A stretch of DNA of 64,000 nucleotides from an uncultured Clostridium sp. (GCA_902490335.1 CABUDL010000005.1:31578-95577), one strand, 5' to 3'; shown: positions 1-8,732, counted from the stretch's first letter. Translations and numbers: made by a program. The notes: a model not told the origin generated them from the letters alone.

Positions 1-2063
1 AAGATGTTCTTCATCGCCTTGAGTGCCAGACCGTCGGTATAATCGGTCGCCATGATCGAAGCATAAGCTTCCAGTGCATGGGTCAGAGCGTCGATACCGG
101 AGGCGCTGGTCAGTCCCTTTGGCTGGGTCATCATGTTGTCTGCGTCGATGATTGCCATGTTCGGCAGCAGCTCATAGTCTGCCAGCGGATATTTGGTGCC
201 GGTGCGCTCATCGGTGATAACGGCAAACGGAGTAACCTCCGAGCCGGTACCGGAAGAGGTTGGGATGGCAACAAAATATGCTTTTTCACCCATCTTCGGG
301 AAGGTGTAGATTCTCTTGCGAATATCCATAAAGCGCATTGCCATATCCAGGAAGTCCACCTCAGGATGCTCGTACATCACCCACATGATTTTGGCAGCGT
401 CCATGGCAGAGCCGCCGCCCAGCGCGATGATGCAATCCGGTGCAAAGGAGGTCATCGCTTTTGCACCCTCCTGTGCGCAGCTCAGGCTCGGGTCCGGTGC
501 AACATCATAGAAGCAGGTGTGCTGAATTCCCATCTCATCCAGCTTTTCCTCGATTGGTTTGACATATCCGTTCTGGTACAGGAAGGAGTCGGTGACGATG
601 AAGCATTTCTTCTTGCCCATTACATGACCCAGTTCATCCAATGCGACCGGCATACAGCCCTTCTTCAGATATACTTTCTGTGGAGCGCGGAACCACAGCA
701 TATTCTCTCTCCTCTCGGCAACCGTTTTGATGTTCAGCAGATGTTTGACTCCTACGTTTTCCGAAACGGAGTTTCCACCCCAGGAGCCGCATCCCAGTGT
801 CAGCGACGGTGTCAGTTTAAAGTTGTACAGGTCTCCGATTCCGCCGTGGGAGGAAGGAGTGTTGATTAAAATACGGCAGGCTTTCATAGCAGCGGCGTGC
901 TTGCTGATTTTCTCCTGCTGTGCCGGATGGACATACAGCGCTGCGGTGTGTCCATAGCCGCCGTCCTCCACCAGACGTTCTGCCTTCTGCAAAGCCTCGT
1001 CAAAATCCTTGGCATGGTACATTGCCAGCACCGGAGAGAGCTTCTCGTGAGCAAATTCCTCCGAGATATCCACCGACTCGACCTCACCGATCAGGATTTT
1101 GGTCTGTTCCGGCACGGTTACTCCTGCCATCTGTGCGATGGTGAACGCCGACTGTCCAACGATTTTGGCATTGAGCGCGCCATTGATCATGATGGTGTGG
1201 CGCACCTTGTCCAGCTCATCCTCCTTGAGGAAGTAGCAGCCGCGGTAAGCAAATTCGTCCTTGACTGCCTGATACGCATCGCCGACTATGGTGACCGACT
1301 GCTCCGAGGCACAGATCATGCCGTTGTCAAAGGTTTTGGAATGGATGATTGAGTTGACTGCCAGACGAATGTCTGCGGTGTCGTCGATGATGACCGGTGT
1401 GTTGCCTGCGCCGACGCCCAGTGCCGGTTTACCGGAAGAGTAGGCTGCCTTGACCATGCCGGGACCACCGGTTGCCAGGATGGTGTCCGATTCGCGCATG
1501 ACCTCATTGGTCAGCTCCAAGCTTGGAACATCGATCCAGCTGATGATGTTTTCCGGCGCACCTGCTGCCACTGCTGCCTCATAGACCACCTTTGCCGCTG
1601 CAATGGTGGATTCCTTTGCGCGCGGATGTGGGCTGATGATGATAGCGTTTCTGGTCTTTAAGCAAAGGAGGGTCTTAAAGATTGCGGTGGAGGTCGGATT
1701 GGTGGTCGGGATGACCGCTGCAATCAGACCGATTGGCTCTGCAATCTTTTTGATGCCGTACGCTTTGTCCTCCTCGATGACTCCACAGGTTTTGGTGTCA
1801 CGGTAAGCATTGTAGATGTACTCGGAAGCATAGTGGTTTTTGATGACCTTGTCCTCCACCACGCCCATGCCGGTTTCCTGAACTGCCATCTTTGCCAGCG
1901 GGATTCTGGCTTTATTGGCAGCCATTGCGGCAGCAAAAAAGATTTTGTCCACCTGCTCCTGTGTATAAGTAGCAAATACCTGCTGTGCCTTGCGCATCTC
2001 TTTCATGCGTTCCTGCAAAGCATCCACATTATCAATCATCATCTGTGTGTTTTCGGTTGCCAT
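1..2063 (-). CDS. adhE: Bifunctional acetaldehyde-CoA/alcohol dehydrogenase AdhE (3' end outside window)
   Basis: About 687 N-terminal residues are visible of a family usually near 870 residues. The first half is a CoA-acylating aldehyde dehydrogenase with the catalytic Cys in GMICASEQ (about residue 250) and the GVGAGNTP loop. The second half is an iron-dependent alcohol dehydrogenase with [23 protein letters not shown] and a metal-ligand His in THALEAY. The enzyme reduces acetyl-CoA to ethanol in the cytosol and re-oxidises NADH during fermentation; family members form spirosomes. The ATG at 2063 follows AAAGGAGG with ideal spacing. The gene is cut by the window edge, not broken. It has its own promoter and Rex-like operators directly upstream, so it is probably monocistronic at its 5' side. 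Confidence 0.96.
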   Translation of the reverse strand, partial: MATENTQMMIDNVDALQERMKEMRKAQQVFATYTQEQVDKIFFAAAMAANKARIPLAKMAVQETGMGVVEDKVIKNHYASEYIYNAYRDTKTCGVIEEDKAYGIKKIAEPIGLIAAVIPTTNPTSTAIFKTLLCLKTRNAIIISPHPRAKESTIAAAKVVYEAAVAAGAPENIISWIDVPSLELTNEVMRESDTILATGGPGMVKAAYSSGKPALGVGAGNTPVIIDDTADIRLAVNSIIHSKTFDNGMICASEQSVTIVGDAYQAVKDEFAYRGCYFLKEDELDKVRHTIMINGALNAKIVGQSAFTIAQMAGVTVPEQTKILIGEVESVDISEEFAHEKLSPVLAMYHAKDFDEALQKAERLVEDGGYGHTAALYVHPAQQEKISKHAAAMKACRILINTPSSHGGIGDLYNFKLTPSLTLGCGSWGGNSVSENVGVKHLLNIKTVAERRENMLWFRAPQKVYLKKGCMPVALDELGHVMGKKKCFIVTDSFLYQNGYVKPIEEKLDEMGIQHTCFYDVAPDPSLSCAQEGAKAMTSFAPDCIIALGGGSAMDAAKIMWVMYEHPEVDFLDMAMRFMDIRKRIYTFPKMGEKAYFVAIPTSSGTGSEVTPFAVITDERTGTKYPLADYELLPNMAIIDADNMMTQPKGLTSASGIDALTHALEAYASIMATDYTDGLALKAMKNI

Positions 2064-2112
2064 CTGGTGCATCCTCCTTTGGTCACCCTGCTTTGTATTT
2101 CTCTTCTTTGTA

Positions 2113-2144
2113 TTGTTATTTTATTAACGTTATTTTTTTAACAA
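2113..2144 (-). promoter_or_regulatory. Two overlapping Rex-like operators upstream of adhE
   Basis: Read on the plus strand, 2113-2130 and 2127-2144 each match 11 of the 14 defined positions of the clostridial Rex consensus TTGTTAANNNNTTAACAA. They lie just downstream of the adhE -10 box, over the expected transcription start, where a repressor would act. Rex is the NADH/NAD+-sensing repressor that commonly controls adhE in Firmicutes. Rex itself is not encoded in this window, so the assignment rests on motif and context. Confidence 0.6.
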
Positions 2145-2148
2145 AATC

Positions 2149-2177
2149 ATTATACTATACAATCCGCTAAAGGTCAA
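2149..2177 (-). promoter_or_regulatory. Sigma-A-type promoter of adhE
   Basis: On the minus strand TTGACC (2177-2172) and TATAAT (2154-2149) are separated by exactly 17 bp. The expected start near 2142 leaves an approximately 80-nt leader before the adhE AUG and overlaps the Rex-like sites. Confidence 0.8.
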
Positions 2178-2202
2178 CACCCTTTTTTCAGAATAAACAG
2201 AA

Positions 2203-2242
2203 AAAAGAGGCAGAATTTTTTCAACAAAATTCTGCCTCTTTT
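2203..2242 (-). terminator. Rho-independent terminator after folD
   Basis: A 17-bp perfect inverted repeat (arms 2203-2219 and 2226-2242, AAAAGAGGCAGAATTTT) is followed on the minus strand by a T-run. It closes the M16-M16-lgt-folD operon and insulates it from the adhE promoter. Confidence 0.9.
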
Positions 2243-2284
2243 ATTGCTTTTCGCTAATCCCTCTGTTTTACAGGGACAACTGCT

Positions 2285-3142
2285 CTATTTTGCTGCCCGA
2301 TGATGGCGTTGTGCCGCCTGGATGGTATTTTCCAGCAGTTCGGTAATGGTCATCGGACCCACGCCGCCCGGAACCGGTGTGATGAAGGAAGCTTTCTCCT
2401 TGACTTCCTCATAATCCACATCGCCGCACAGCTTGCCCTGCTCGTTGCGGTTCATGCCGACATCGACAACCACTGCACCCTCTTTGACCATATCCGCTGT
2501 CAAGGTGTGGCGGTGACCGGTGGCAACGATGACCACATCGGCACGGCGGGTATAGCTTGCCAAATCCTCTGTCTTGGAGTGGCAGATGGTAACTGTCGCA
2601 TGATTTTTCAACAGCAGCGCTGCCATTGGTTTCCCTACAATGTTGCTTCTGCCGATGATAACGCAGTTCTTTCCTGCGATGTCGATGCCGTATTCCTGGA
2701 ACATCGCGATGATTCCGCTCGGAGTTGCCGGTGCAAAGCACTCGTCACCGATGCTCAAAAGTCCGACGTTGACCGGATGGAAGCCGTCCACGTCCTTTTC
2801 CGGCAGAATCGAGCGCAGAACCGTCTTTTCATCAATCTGCTTTGGCAGCGGCAGCTGCACCAGGATTCCGTCCACCGTTTCGTCCTGATTGAGCCGCTCT
2901 ACCACCTCCAGCAGCTCCTGCTGGGTGGTCTGCTCGGGCATGGTGATAACCTCCGACTCGATGCCTACCTCGCCGCAGGACTTGTGCTTGTTGCGCACAT
3001 ATACCTGTGATGCACTGTTATCCCCCACCAGCACAACCACCAGCTTCGGGTTGATGCCCTGCTGTTTGAGCTGTGCGATGCGCTGCTTCATCTGCTCTTT
3101 AAGCTTGAGAGAAAGTGCCTTTCCATCCATGATTGTTGCCAT
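2285..3142 (-). CDS. folD: Bifunctional methylenetetrahydrofolate dehydrogenase/cyclohydrolase FolD
   Basis: 285 aa, normal family length. It interconverts 5,10-methylene-, methenyl- and 10-formyl-tetrahydrofolate using NADP+. Visible signatures are the catalytic YVRNK Tyr/Lys (about residues 48-52), DGILVQLPLPK, the PEKDVDGFHP loop, the dinucleotide-binding GRSNIVGKP and the C-terminal TPVPGGVGPMT. The ATG at 3142 is preceded by AAGGAGGAATCCCGT. It is the last gene of the leftward operon, 68 bp after lgt, with a hairpin in that gap. Its product 10-formyl-THF connects with fhs at 48.6 kb, which makes the same compound from formate. Confidence 0.97.
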   Translation of the reverse strand: MATIMDGKALSLKLKEQMKQRIAQLKQQGINPKLVVVLVGDNSASQVYVRNKHKSCGEVGIESEVITMPEQTTQQELLEVVERLNQDETVDGILVQLPLPKQIDEKTVLRSILPEKDVDGFHPVNVGLLSIGDECFAPATPSGIIAMFQEYGIDIAGKNCVIIGRSNIVGKPMAALLLKNHATVTICHSKTEDLASYTRRADVVIVATGHRHTLTADMVKEGAVVVDVGMNRNEQGKLCGDVDYEEVKEKASFITPVPGGVGPMTITELLENTIQAAQRHHRAAK

Positions 3143-3175
3143 ACGGGATTCCTCCTTACCTCACGGTATCTATTT

Positions 3176-3209
3176 ATAAGGGGAGGGACGCATCCTCATT
3201 TCCCCTTAT
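3176..3209 (-). other. Hairpin in the lgt-folD spacer
   Basis: ATAAGGGGA (3176-3184) and TCCCCTTAT (3201-3209) form a 9-bp stem around a 16-nt loop. There is no T-run after it on the minus strand, so it looks more like an mRNA processing or stability element than a terminator. Confidence 0.4.
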
Positions 3210-3210
3210 T

Positions 3211-4314
3211 CTACTGCTGTTCATCCTCGCTGTCTGCCGGTTCTTCCGCTAACACCTCTGCCGCCTGTGTCTGTTGGGATTCCTCGGCGTTTTCTGCTTG
3301 TTCGGACAAAACTTCCGCCTGCTCGCTATTTCCCGAGAAATTTTCCTCCGCAGTTGCCGGCTGTTCTGCCTGCGCACCCTTCTTCTGATAGAACTGACCG
3401 CTGACCACCAACTGACCCTCTTCGGTATCGACATACAGCTGGGTCTTGCCGCTCTTCTTTAACTGGACACTCTTGACCACCCACAGGATGACCGCTGTAA
3501 TCACCAGAACCAATGCCAGCACCTGCGAAGCACGCAGAGAAGTACCCGGAATCATCAGGCTGTCGGTGCGCAGTCCCTCGATGACTGCTCTGCCTGCACC
3601 GTACCAGGCGGTGTACAGCAGGGTCAGCTCACCGTCAAAGCGGCGGCGCTTGGTGTACCATGCAATCAGCACAAAGCCCAGCAGGCACCACAGCGATTCA
3701 TACAGGAAGGTCGGATGAACCGGCATATTCGGGTCGATGTTCATTCCAATGGCTTCCAGCTCCGCCTCGTGCTGGGTCAGATAGGAGACGATTGCCGGCG
3801 AGGACATTCCCCACGGAAGCCCTGTATTGCCGCCAAAGGCTTCGACGTTGATGAAGTTGCCCCAACGTCCGATGCACTGACCGATGAAGAAGCCGCCGAC
3901 CACCAGGTCGAGCGCCGGTTTTGCCTTGACCTTGCGCAGCTTGCACATCAGCAGTCCCACCAGCAAGCCGCCGATCAGACCGCCGTAGATTGCCATGCCG
4001 CCGCTGCGGGTGTTAAAAATTTGATCTAAGTTCTGTCCGTAGTAGTCCCAGCGCAGCAGCACAAAATAGGCTCTTGCGCCGACGATGCCGCCGATGGCGC
4101 CGCCCAGCACCACATCCAGCATCCGGTCCGGGTCGACGCCAAATTCCTTGGCGCGTTTGGTGACATACAGGATTGCCAGAATAAATCCCAGCGCAATCAG
4201 GATGCCGTACCAATAGACCGGCAGGCTTCCGATGTGAAAAGCGACCCTGTCGATTTCAAACTCCCATCCCAATCCTGGGAAAGAAACGATATTTGCTGTC
4301 TGTTCCATAACCAT
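3211..4314 (-). CDS. lgt: Prolipoprotein diacylglyceryl transferase Lgt
   Basis: 367 aa. This polytopic membrane enzyme transfers diacylglycerol from phosphatidylglycerol to the lipobox Cys of prolipoproteins. The Lgt signature is intact as GRWGNFINVEAFG (about residues 147-159), with several hydrophobic segments from residue 30 on. About 85 C-terminal residues after the last membrane segment form an extra hydrophilic tail rich in Ala, Glu and Gln, absent from a minimal Lgt. AAGGAG lies 4 nt before the ATG at 4314; an in-frame ATG two codons later is equally possible. Several lipoproteins in this window (13.3, 62.5 and 63.1 kb) would be substrates. Confidence 0.96.
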   Translation of the reverse strand: MVMEQTANIVSFPGLGWEFEIDRVAFHIGSLPVYWYGILIALGFILAILYVTKRAKEFGVDPDRMLDVVLGGAIGGIVGARAYFVLLRWDYYGQNLDQIFNTRSGGMAIYGGLIGGLLVGLLMCKLRKVKAKPALDLVVGGFFIGQCIGRWGNFINVEAFGGNTGLPWGMSSPAIVSYLTQHEAELEAIGMNIDPNMPVHPTFLYESLWCLLGFVLIAWYTKRRRFDGELTLLYTAWYGAGRAVIEGLRTDSLMIPGTSLRASQVLALVLVITAVILWVVKSVQLKKSGKTQLYVDTEEGQLVVSGQFYQKKGAQAEQPATAEENFSGNSEQAEVLSEQAENAEESQQTQAAEVLAEEPADSEDEQQ

Positions 4315-4329
4315 GTTGCTCCTTATCTT

Positions 4330-5601
4330 TTATGCCATTACAATCGAAAGACTGCTGTATTCGGTGCAGAAATCCCGTTTCAATCTCTGCTCCAGCTGCT
4401 CCTTGGTGGTCGATGCGACCATCTCCACCAGCTCATAGACGTCCAGCCCTGCGAAATAGCAGTTATTCATTGCACTTGCCAGCGATTCCGGTTTGCTGAA
4501 CAGTCCCAAATACCGCCCATAGGTCGACTTTTTGACCCGCTCAAAGGTCTTCTGGTCGATTCCATCCCGCTTGACCCGCTCAAACTCTGCACAGATGCGC
4601 TCATACACCTGATCGGGGTCGCGGGATTCGCCGGAAATCATCGAGCACAGGTAATCCCTGCCCGGCATCGTTTCTCCGATGATGCCGCCGTTGATCAGTC
4701 CATCGTTGTACAGCTGCTTATACAGCTCGGTGGTTTCACCGGTCACGATGTCCAAAATCATCTCATCCATCAGCACATTGCAGAAGTTTTGGCGTTCGCC
4801 CTCGTTTGGACCCTTAAAGCCAATGTAGAACATCGGCACCGCCACCGGCAGATGCTGTACAAAACGCTTTCTGCACACCTGTGCCGGCTCGTCCTCTGTC
4901 TTGCGCTGTACGCAGAACGGCTCTGCCGGTTTGAGAATTTTGTCTGCCGATTCGATGACCTGCTGTGGGTCAAAGTTTCCGGCAACGGTCAGCACCATGT
5001 TGTGCAGATTATAGAAGGTGTGATAGCAGCGGTAAAGCAGCTCGGCGTCGATCTGTGCAATCGATTCGATACTGCCTGCGATATCCACTTTCACACTGTT
5101 GTTCTGGTACAGGCTCTGCAGAAGGTTGAACATCACCCGCCAGCCCGGGTCGTCCTCGTACATTCTGATTTCCTGCCCGATGATGCCCTGTTCCTTCTCC
5201 ACCGTTTCCTTGGTGAAATACGGATGGGTCACACAATCCAGCAGGATTTCCAGCGACTCCTGGAATCGGTCGGTGCAGGCAAAGAGGTAACAGGTCTTGT
5301 CAAAGCTGGTGAAAGCGTTGGCAGAAGCGCCCGTCTGTGCATATTTTTCAAAGGCATCGCCCTCTTCGCTTTCAAACATCTTATGCTCCAGATAGTGGGC
5401 AATCCCCTCCGGTACCTTGACAAAGTCCGGATCCTCCCCGCGCTGAAAGCAGGTGTCGATGGAGCCGTACTTGGTCGAAAACATGGCGTATGCAGTAGAA
5501 AATCCCTTCATCGGATACAGCAGCATAGTCAAGCCCGAGGGATGCTCCACCCGCAGGTATTCTTCCGCCAGTCGGCTGTCCTTGATGATCTGGCTGTTCA
5601 T
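4330..5601 (-). CDS. M16 family zinc peptidase, active subunit (YmfH-like)
   Basis: 423 aa. The inverted zinc motif HxxEH is present as HYLEH (about residue 68), and a downstream Glu in GQEIRMYEDDPGW (about residue 140) can complete the site. The length and the pairing with an M16 gene lacking HxxEH match the YmfF/YmfH pairs of Firmicutes. Those pairs form a clam-shell peptidase whose physiological substrate is generally not known. The start follows AAAGGAGG and lies 2 bp after the stop of the upstream partner gene, implying translational coupling. It belongs to the operon with lgt and folD. Confidence 0.9.
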   Translation of the reverse strand: MNSQIIKDSRLAEEYLRVEHPSGLTMLLYPMKGFSTAYAMFSTKYGSIDTCFQRGEDPDFVKVPEGIAHYLEHKMFESEEGDAFEKYAQTGASANAFTSFDKTCYLFACTDRFQESLEILLDCVTHPYFTKETVEKEQGIIGQEIRMYEDDPGWRVMFNLLQSLYQNNSVKVDIAGSIESIAQIDAELLYRCYHTFYNLHNMVLTVAGNFDPQQVIESADKILKPAEPFCVQRKTEDEPAQVCRKRFVQHLPVAVPMFYIGFKGPNEGERQNFCNVLMDEMILDIVTGETTELYKQLYNDGLINGGIIGETMPGRDYLCSMISGESRDPDQVYERICAEFERVKRDGIDQKTFERVKKSTYGRYLGLFSKPESLASAMNNCYFAGLDVYELVEMVASTTKEQLEQRLKRDFCTEYSSLSIVMA

Positions 5602-5603
5602 GG

Positions 5604-6896
5604 CTATTCTGCCTCCTTTTGATTTTCATTTGGCATCAGCATATAGACGGTGTCCAGATGGGTGTGGTTTGCCACCCAGATGACATCCTCGCGGCTGACC
5701 TGTGCGGACAATTCAATCTCCATCTCCGGCGAGACTGCGCTGCCGCCAACTGTTTGCGCCAGATACCAGCTGTCCATTGCTCCCAAAGAATCGCCGGTCG
5801 CCATCAGCGCGGTGCGGATAAACAGCTTGGTTTCTTCCAGCTCCCGGTCGGTGAACTCTCCGTTTTTCAGCATTTCCAGCTGATGCAGCACCTCGTCGCG
5901 CGCCTTCTGCGCATTTTCTGCCTCCACTCCGCTGGAAACCATCATGATGCTGTTGCTGCGGTCGTAGCCGGAAGAGCAGTAGTAGCACAGGCTCATCTTT
6001 TCCCGCACATTTTTAAAGAGCAAAGAATTGGCAGTTCCCCCAAACAGGGCAAAGGTGATGCGCGCCATGTTCATTCGGCGGTAATCTTCGATTCCTTCCA
6101 CCCGAAAGCCCATGACCAGCTTGCCCTGCTTGACCTCCATCCGCTCGGTTTCTTCCTTCACCGCTCCCTGCTGTACCTTTACAAGGCTTTTGCTCAGTTC
6201 AATTGGTTCCCGCTTTCTACCCGCAAATTTCTGTGCAAAAATATCCTTTGCCAAGGTCGGGTCGCCGCAGCCTTCAAACATGATTTCCACCCGCGCGGTG
6301 CGCAGCAGCTCCTCATACGCCTTTGCCGCCGACTCCGGTGTAATCTTCATGGCGTCCTCGCGGTAGCCGTATTTTTTGATGGAGCAAAGCTCCTCGGCAC
6401 ACATCACATCCTTGCAGCGGATGGTGGCATAGGTTCTTTTGTCATTGATTTCCGCGTCGATGGTATCCAACAGATACTGTTTTTCCAATTCGGTATTTTT
6501 TTCATTGAATTTACCATCTGTAATATCCGGGTCCAGCAGAATCTCTGCCAGCAGAGCGGCGCACTGCTGCACCATCTCCTCATTTTCCAAAGCAAAGCGG
6601 CTGTCGATACCCACGATACCCAGCGCAATGATTTGATAATCGCCGAATTTGTCGATGCCTGCATCCAAAGAAGCGCCGTACAAATCGCACAGCCGCTGGT
6701 TGAGCACAGCAAAATCCGGGCAGCTTTTACTGCCCTGGCGCAGGATAAACGGAACGACCGCACGATCGGTCACCTTCTGGCGGTCCAATTTGACAATCAG
6801 ATTGACCGACATTCGATTATGTTTAAATTTTTTGTCCGTGATGGAGGAAAAATAAACGCCGGGCGCAATACTTTCTCTCACAAGCGGATAGTTCAT
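5604..6896 (-). CDS. M16 family peptidase homologue, non-catalytic partner (YmfF-like)
   Basis: About 430 aa with M16 fold sequence (for example FALFGGTANSLLFKNVREK and the YCSSGYDRS region), but no HxxEH is visible where the zinc motif should be. It is therefore the likely inactive half of a heterodimer with the gene that follows 2 bp downstream. I chose the ATG at 6896 because GGGAG lies 8 nt upstream; an in-frame ATG at 6917 has no ribosome binding site. It is the first gene of a four-gene leftward operon. A 7-bp hairpin with loop GAAA (6914-6931, CCATTCT/AGAATGG) sits just before the ribosome binding site. Confidence 0.85.
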   Translation of the reverse strand: MNYPLVRESIAPGVYFSSITDKKFKHNRMSVNLIVKLDRQKVTDRAVVPFILRQGSKSCPDFAVLNQRLCDLYGASLDAGIDKFGDYQIIALGIVGIDSRFALENEEMVQQCAALLAEILLDPDITDGKFNEKNTELEKQYLLDTIDAEINDKRTYATIRCKDVMCAEELCSIKKYGYREDAMKITPESAAKAYEELLRTARVEIMFEGCGDPTLAKDIFAQKFAGRKREPIELSKSLVKVQQGAVKEETERMEVKQGKLVMGFRVEGIEDYRRMNMARITFALFGGTANSLLFKNVREKMSLCYYCSSGYDRSNSIMMVSSGVEAENAQKARDEVLHQLEMLKNGEFTDRELEETKLFIRTALMATGDSLGAMDSWYLAQTVGGSAVSPEMEIELSAQVSREDVIWVANHTHLDTVYMLMPNENQKEAE

Positions 6897-6943
6897 AGGT
6901 TCATCTCCCAAAACCATTCTGAAAAGAATGGATAAAATTTTTA

Positions 6944-7016
6944 GTGATGTTCACACTCTGTTGTTTATTATAGCATACTCTTTTTATCGTTTCTACATAC
7001 AGTCTGTGAACTCACA
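6944..7016 (-). promoter_or_regulatory. Promoter of the M16-lgt-folD operon with flanking dyads
   Basis: A TATAAT -10 box reads on the minus strand at 6972-6967, with a weak TAGAAA 17 bp upstream. Dyads flank it: GTGATGTTCAC at 6944-6954 and TGTGAACTCACA at 7005-7016, both of TGTGA/TCACA type. These are plausible operators for an unidentified regulator. Confidence 0.45.
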
Positions 7017-7039
7017 ACTTTTCCTGCTGCAAAAACAGC

Positions 7040-7936
7040 ACAAGAAAAAGGAACCGTGTTTCCACGATTCCTTTTTCTATTATTATGTAATGTTCACTTT
7101 TTTGGTTTTGTTAGGGTTCTTTTGTTTCATCTTGCATTGTTTTCAGATGATAAGTTTTTCCGAACGATTCAGATTAGTACATTGGTAGTTCCCTCATTTT
7201 CTTAATATTCTTTCAGATAACTTACGATTTCAGGTTTTTGGGGGAATGTTTTCATTTCCTATCACATTTCCTTTTTGAACTTGCTTTCGTTTGCCTTTTG
7301 GGTTTGGGTTATCTTTTTGAAAATCAGGAATGGTTCCTTTGGAAATTACCCTGATGCTTACTCTCTGTTTTCTTTGATTTCCTTCTTATTCAGACGATTT
7401 TCTGTTTTCAGGAAATCTTATTCGGAAGTTTTCATTGGTATCACCTTTACAAATTTTTTGGTATCAATGTTAATCAGGTTTTTCTCAAAATCTATATTAA
7501 CAATGAAAAGGTAATATTATTTATTTTTGATAATCCGACTCGACAAATCGAATCATCGGAAATTTTCATTTTGCTCTGGACTTTTTGTCCTTGTTTTCCA
7601 TATTCAGTTTTGATTATTTTTTTAAAAGGTTTTTTCCTTTTCTTCCAGCCGCTACATCCGCCGGAAACTTATTAAATATAAAACCCTTTGATAACCTGTT
7701 CCATTTTTTATCTTTGCTTCATTCTGTCGATTTTTGTTTTATCCTACTTTTGGAAATCTCATTTGAGTTTTCCTACTCATCAGGTATTCCAATCGCTTTG
7801 TAAATGGATTGTGTTATCGGTTGTGGGTCAGTTCTGAGGAACCTTTCGACTCCTCAGAAAGGATTATAACTGGTTCATTTTCCATCTTCATGAGGAATCA
7901 CCCTTTCTGTTTTATATTTAATATTACCTTTGTTGT
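7040..7936 (-). ncRNA. Putative large structured non-coding RNA, about 0.9 kb, class unknown
   Basis: The whole interval is AT-rich, strongly T-biased on the plus strand (purine-rich on the minus strand) and has stop codons in every frame at about the chance rate, unlike its coding surroundings. The minus strand carries a consensus promoter immediately upstream and an excellent terminator at the end. Internal stems include 7832-7840/7851-7859 (9 bp, perfect), 7533-7537/7555-7559 enclosing 7539-7542/7547-7550, 7645-7649/7660-7664 and 7127-7132/7145-7150. Two stems, including the terminator, contain G-U pairs on the minus strand that would be A-C mismatches on the plus strand, favouring minus-strand transcription. 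The only small ORF near the 5' end (25 codons, ATG at about 7892) overlaps the 9-bp hairpin. It could belong to a known large RNA class; I cannot assign one by eye. Confidence 0.6.
7043..7078 (-). terminator. Terminator of the putative large RNA
   Basis: Arms 7043-7058 and 7063-7078 give a 16-bp stem on the minus strand with one G-U pair and a GAAA tetraloop; the 3' arm ends in CCTTTTTCTT. On the plus strand the G-U becomes a C-A mismatch. Confidence 0.8.
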
Positions 7937-7942
7937 GATTTC

Positions 7943-7971
7943 ATTATATCCCATCTTTTGCATTTTTTCAA
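7943..7971 (-). promoter_or_regulatory. Sigma-A promoter driving the putative large RNA
   Basis: On the minus strand TTGAAA (7971-7966), a 17-bp spacer and TATAAT (7948-7943) form a near-consensus promoter. No protein-coding gene follows it for about 1 kb, which is the main reason to suspect an RNA gene. Confidence 0.75.
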
Positions 7972-8032
7972 TATAAATTTTCAACAAAAAGAATTATTTT
8001 TATTGAACAATTTATAAAATTCTAAATGGAGA

Positions 8033-8064
8033 TTGACTTTACCGGCAGAATGCTATAATATAAT
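8033..8064 (+). promoter_or_regulatory. Probable promoter of the DUF1292 gene
   Basis: TTGACT at 8033-8038 is followed by overlapping -10 candidates TATAAT at 8054-8059 (spacer 15) and 8059-8064 (spacer 20). Spacing is not ideal for either, but no other candidate lies in front of the gene. It is back-to-back with the promoter of the putative large RNA. Confidence 0.5.
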
Positions 8065-8094
8065 CGTAGCTGGAAAGAAAGGAGCATGACCGCT

Positions 8095-8397
8095 ATGATC
8101 GACAACGAATTTGGCAACGACATCCTCACCCTGGAGGACGATGATGGCGTAGAACATACATTTGAAGTCCTGGATGCCATCGACAACGGCGAAAACCGTT
8201 ATATGGCTCTTTCTCCTGTCTATGATGACCCACAGCAGACTTTGGAGGACAGCGGCGAGCTGGTCATCCTCAAGGTGGTCACCGTTGATGGCGAGGAATT
8301 CCTGGAAACCATCGAAGACGAGGACGAGATGGATGAAATCGCCGACATCTTCATGGAACGTCTGGAAGAAGACTACGACGTAATCGACGAGGAATAA
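8095..8397 (+). CDS. DUF1292 family protein (YrzB-like)
   Basis: About 100 aa, very acidic. The N-terminus FGNDILTLEDDDGVEHTFEV and the VVTVDGEEFLETIEDEDE segment are typical of the small DUF1292 proteins that are widespread in Firmicutes and lack a defined biochemical function. AAAGGAG lies only 1 nt before the ATG at 8086 but 10 nt before the in-frame ATG at 8095, so I prefer 8095. The preceding 6S-tcdA style locus organisation follows directly downstream; a functional link is not implied. Confidence 0.8.
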   Translation: MIDNEFGNDILTLEDDDGVEHTFEVLDAIDNGENRYMALSPVYDDPQQTLEDSGELVILKVVTVDGEEFLETIEDEDEMDEIADIFMERLEEDYDVIDEE

Positions 8398-8424
8398 TCC
8401 CTCTGCTTTTGTAAATCCTATTGC

Positions 8425-8616
8425 TTGTACTCCTGCCGTGTTCGAGAAAGTATGGTTTTTATAATCCAACACTTTTCAAAAGGGACGCCCCGCTCCGGCA
8501 CTGGATTGCAGACCTCCCGCTTTTGCGGACGAAGGGAGCGTGAAGGTACTGGGCAGCAACCCACCTGTCCATACGACGGGTTTTACTTGCCATGGCGACG
8601 GCACGGTGGGGTATCT
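8425..8616 (+). ncRNA. ssrS: 6S RNA (ssrS), regulator of RNA polymerase
   Basis: About 190 nt without coding potential. A long closing stem pairs ACTCCTGCCGTG (8429-8440) with CACGGTGGGGT (8602-8612), including a G-U and a bulge. GTATGG pairs with CCATAC further in, and the apical part has the hairpin CCGCTTTTGCGG inside CTCCC/GGGAG. The segment ATAATCCAACACTTTTCAAA resembles the 5' side of clostridial 6S RNAs as I remember them. The neighbour downstream is tcdA (yrvM); in B. subtilis a 6S RNA gene lies in the aspS-yrvM intergenic region. 6S RNA mimics an open promoter and sequesters housekeeping RNA polymerase. The ends are approximate. Confidence 0.75.
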
Positions 8617-8627
8617 ATAAAAACAAT

Positions 8628-8665
8628 GGCGCACTTTGTCTGAGCAAGGTGCGCCTGATTTTTTT
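8628..8665 (+). terminator. Terminator downstream of the 6S-like RNA
   Basis: GGCGCAC (8628-8634) pairs with GTGCGCC (8649-8655), followed shortly by seven to eight T residues. It separates the RNA gene from tcdA. Confidence 0.8.
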
Positions 8666-8732
8666 ACAGAAAACCGATTCTCTTCTTTTGCCGGACCTTT
8701 TTCCCGGCAAAAATATCAAAAGGAGGAAACCA

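Noticed and set aside
7275..7803. Two plus-strand frames of 79 and 72 codons in the AT-rich island
   Set aside because: Phe/Leu/Ser-rich because of T bias, no ribosome binding sites, and opposite to the predicted RNA with promoter and terminator on the other strand.
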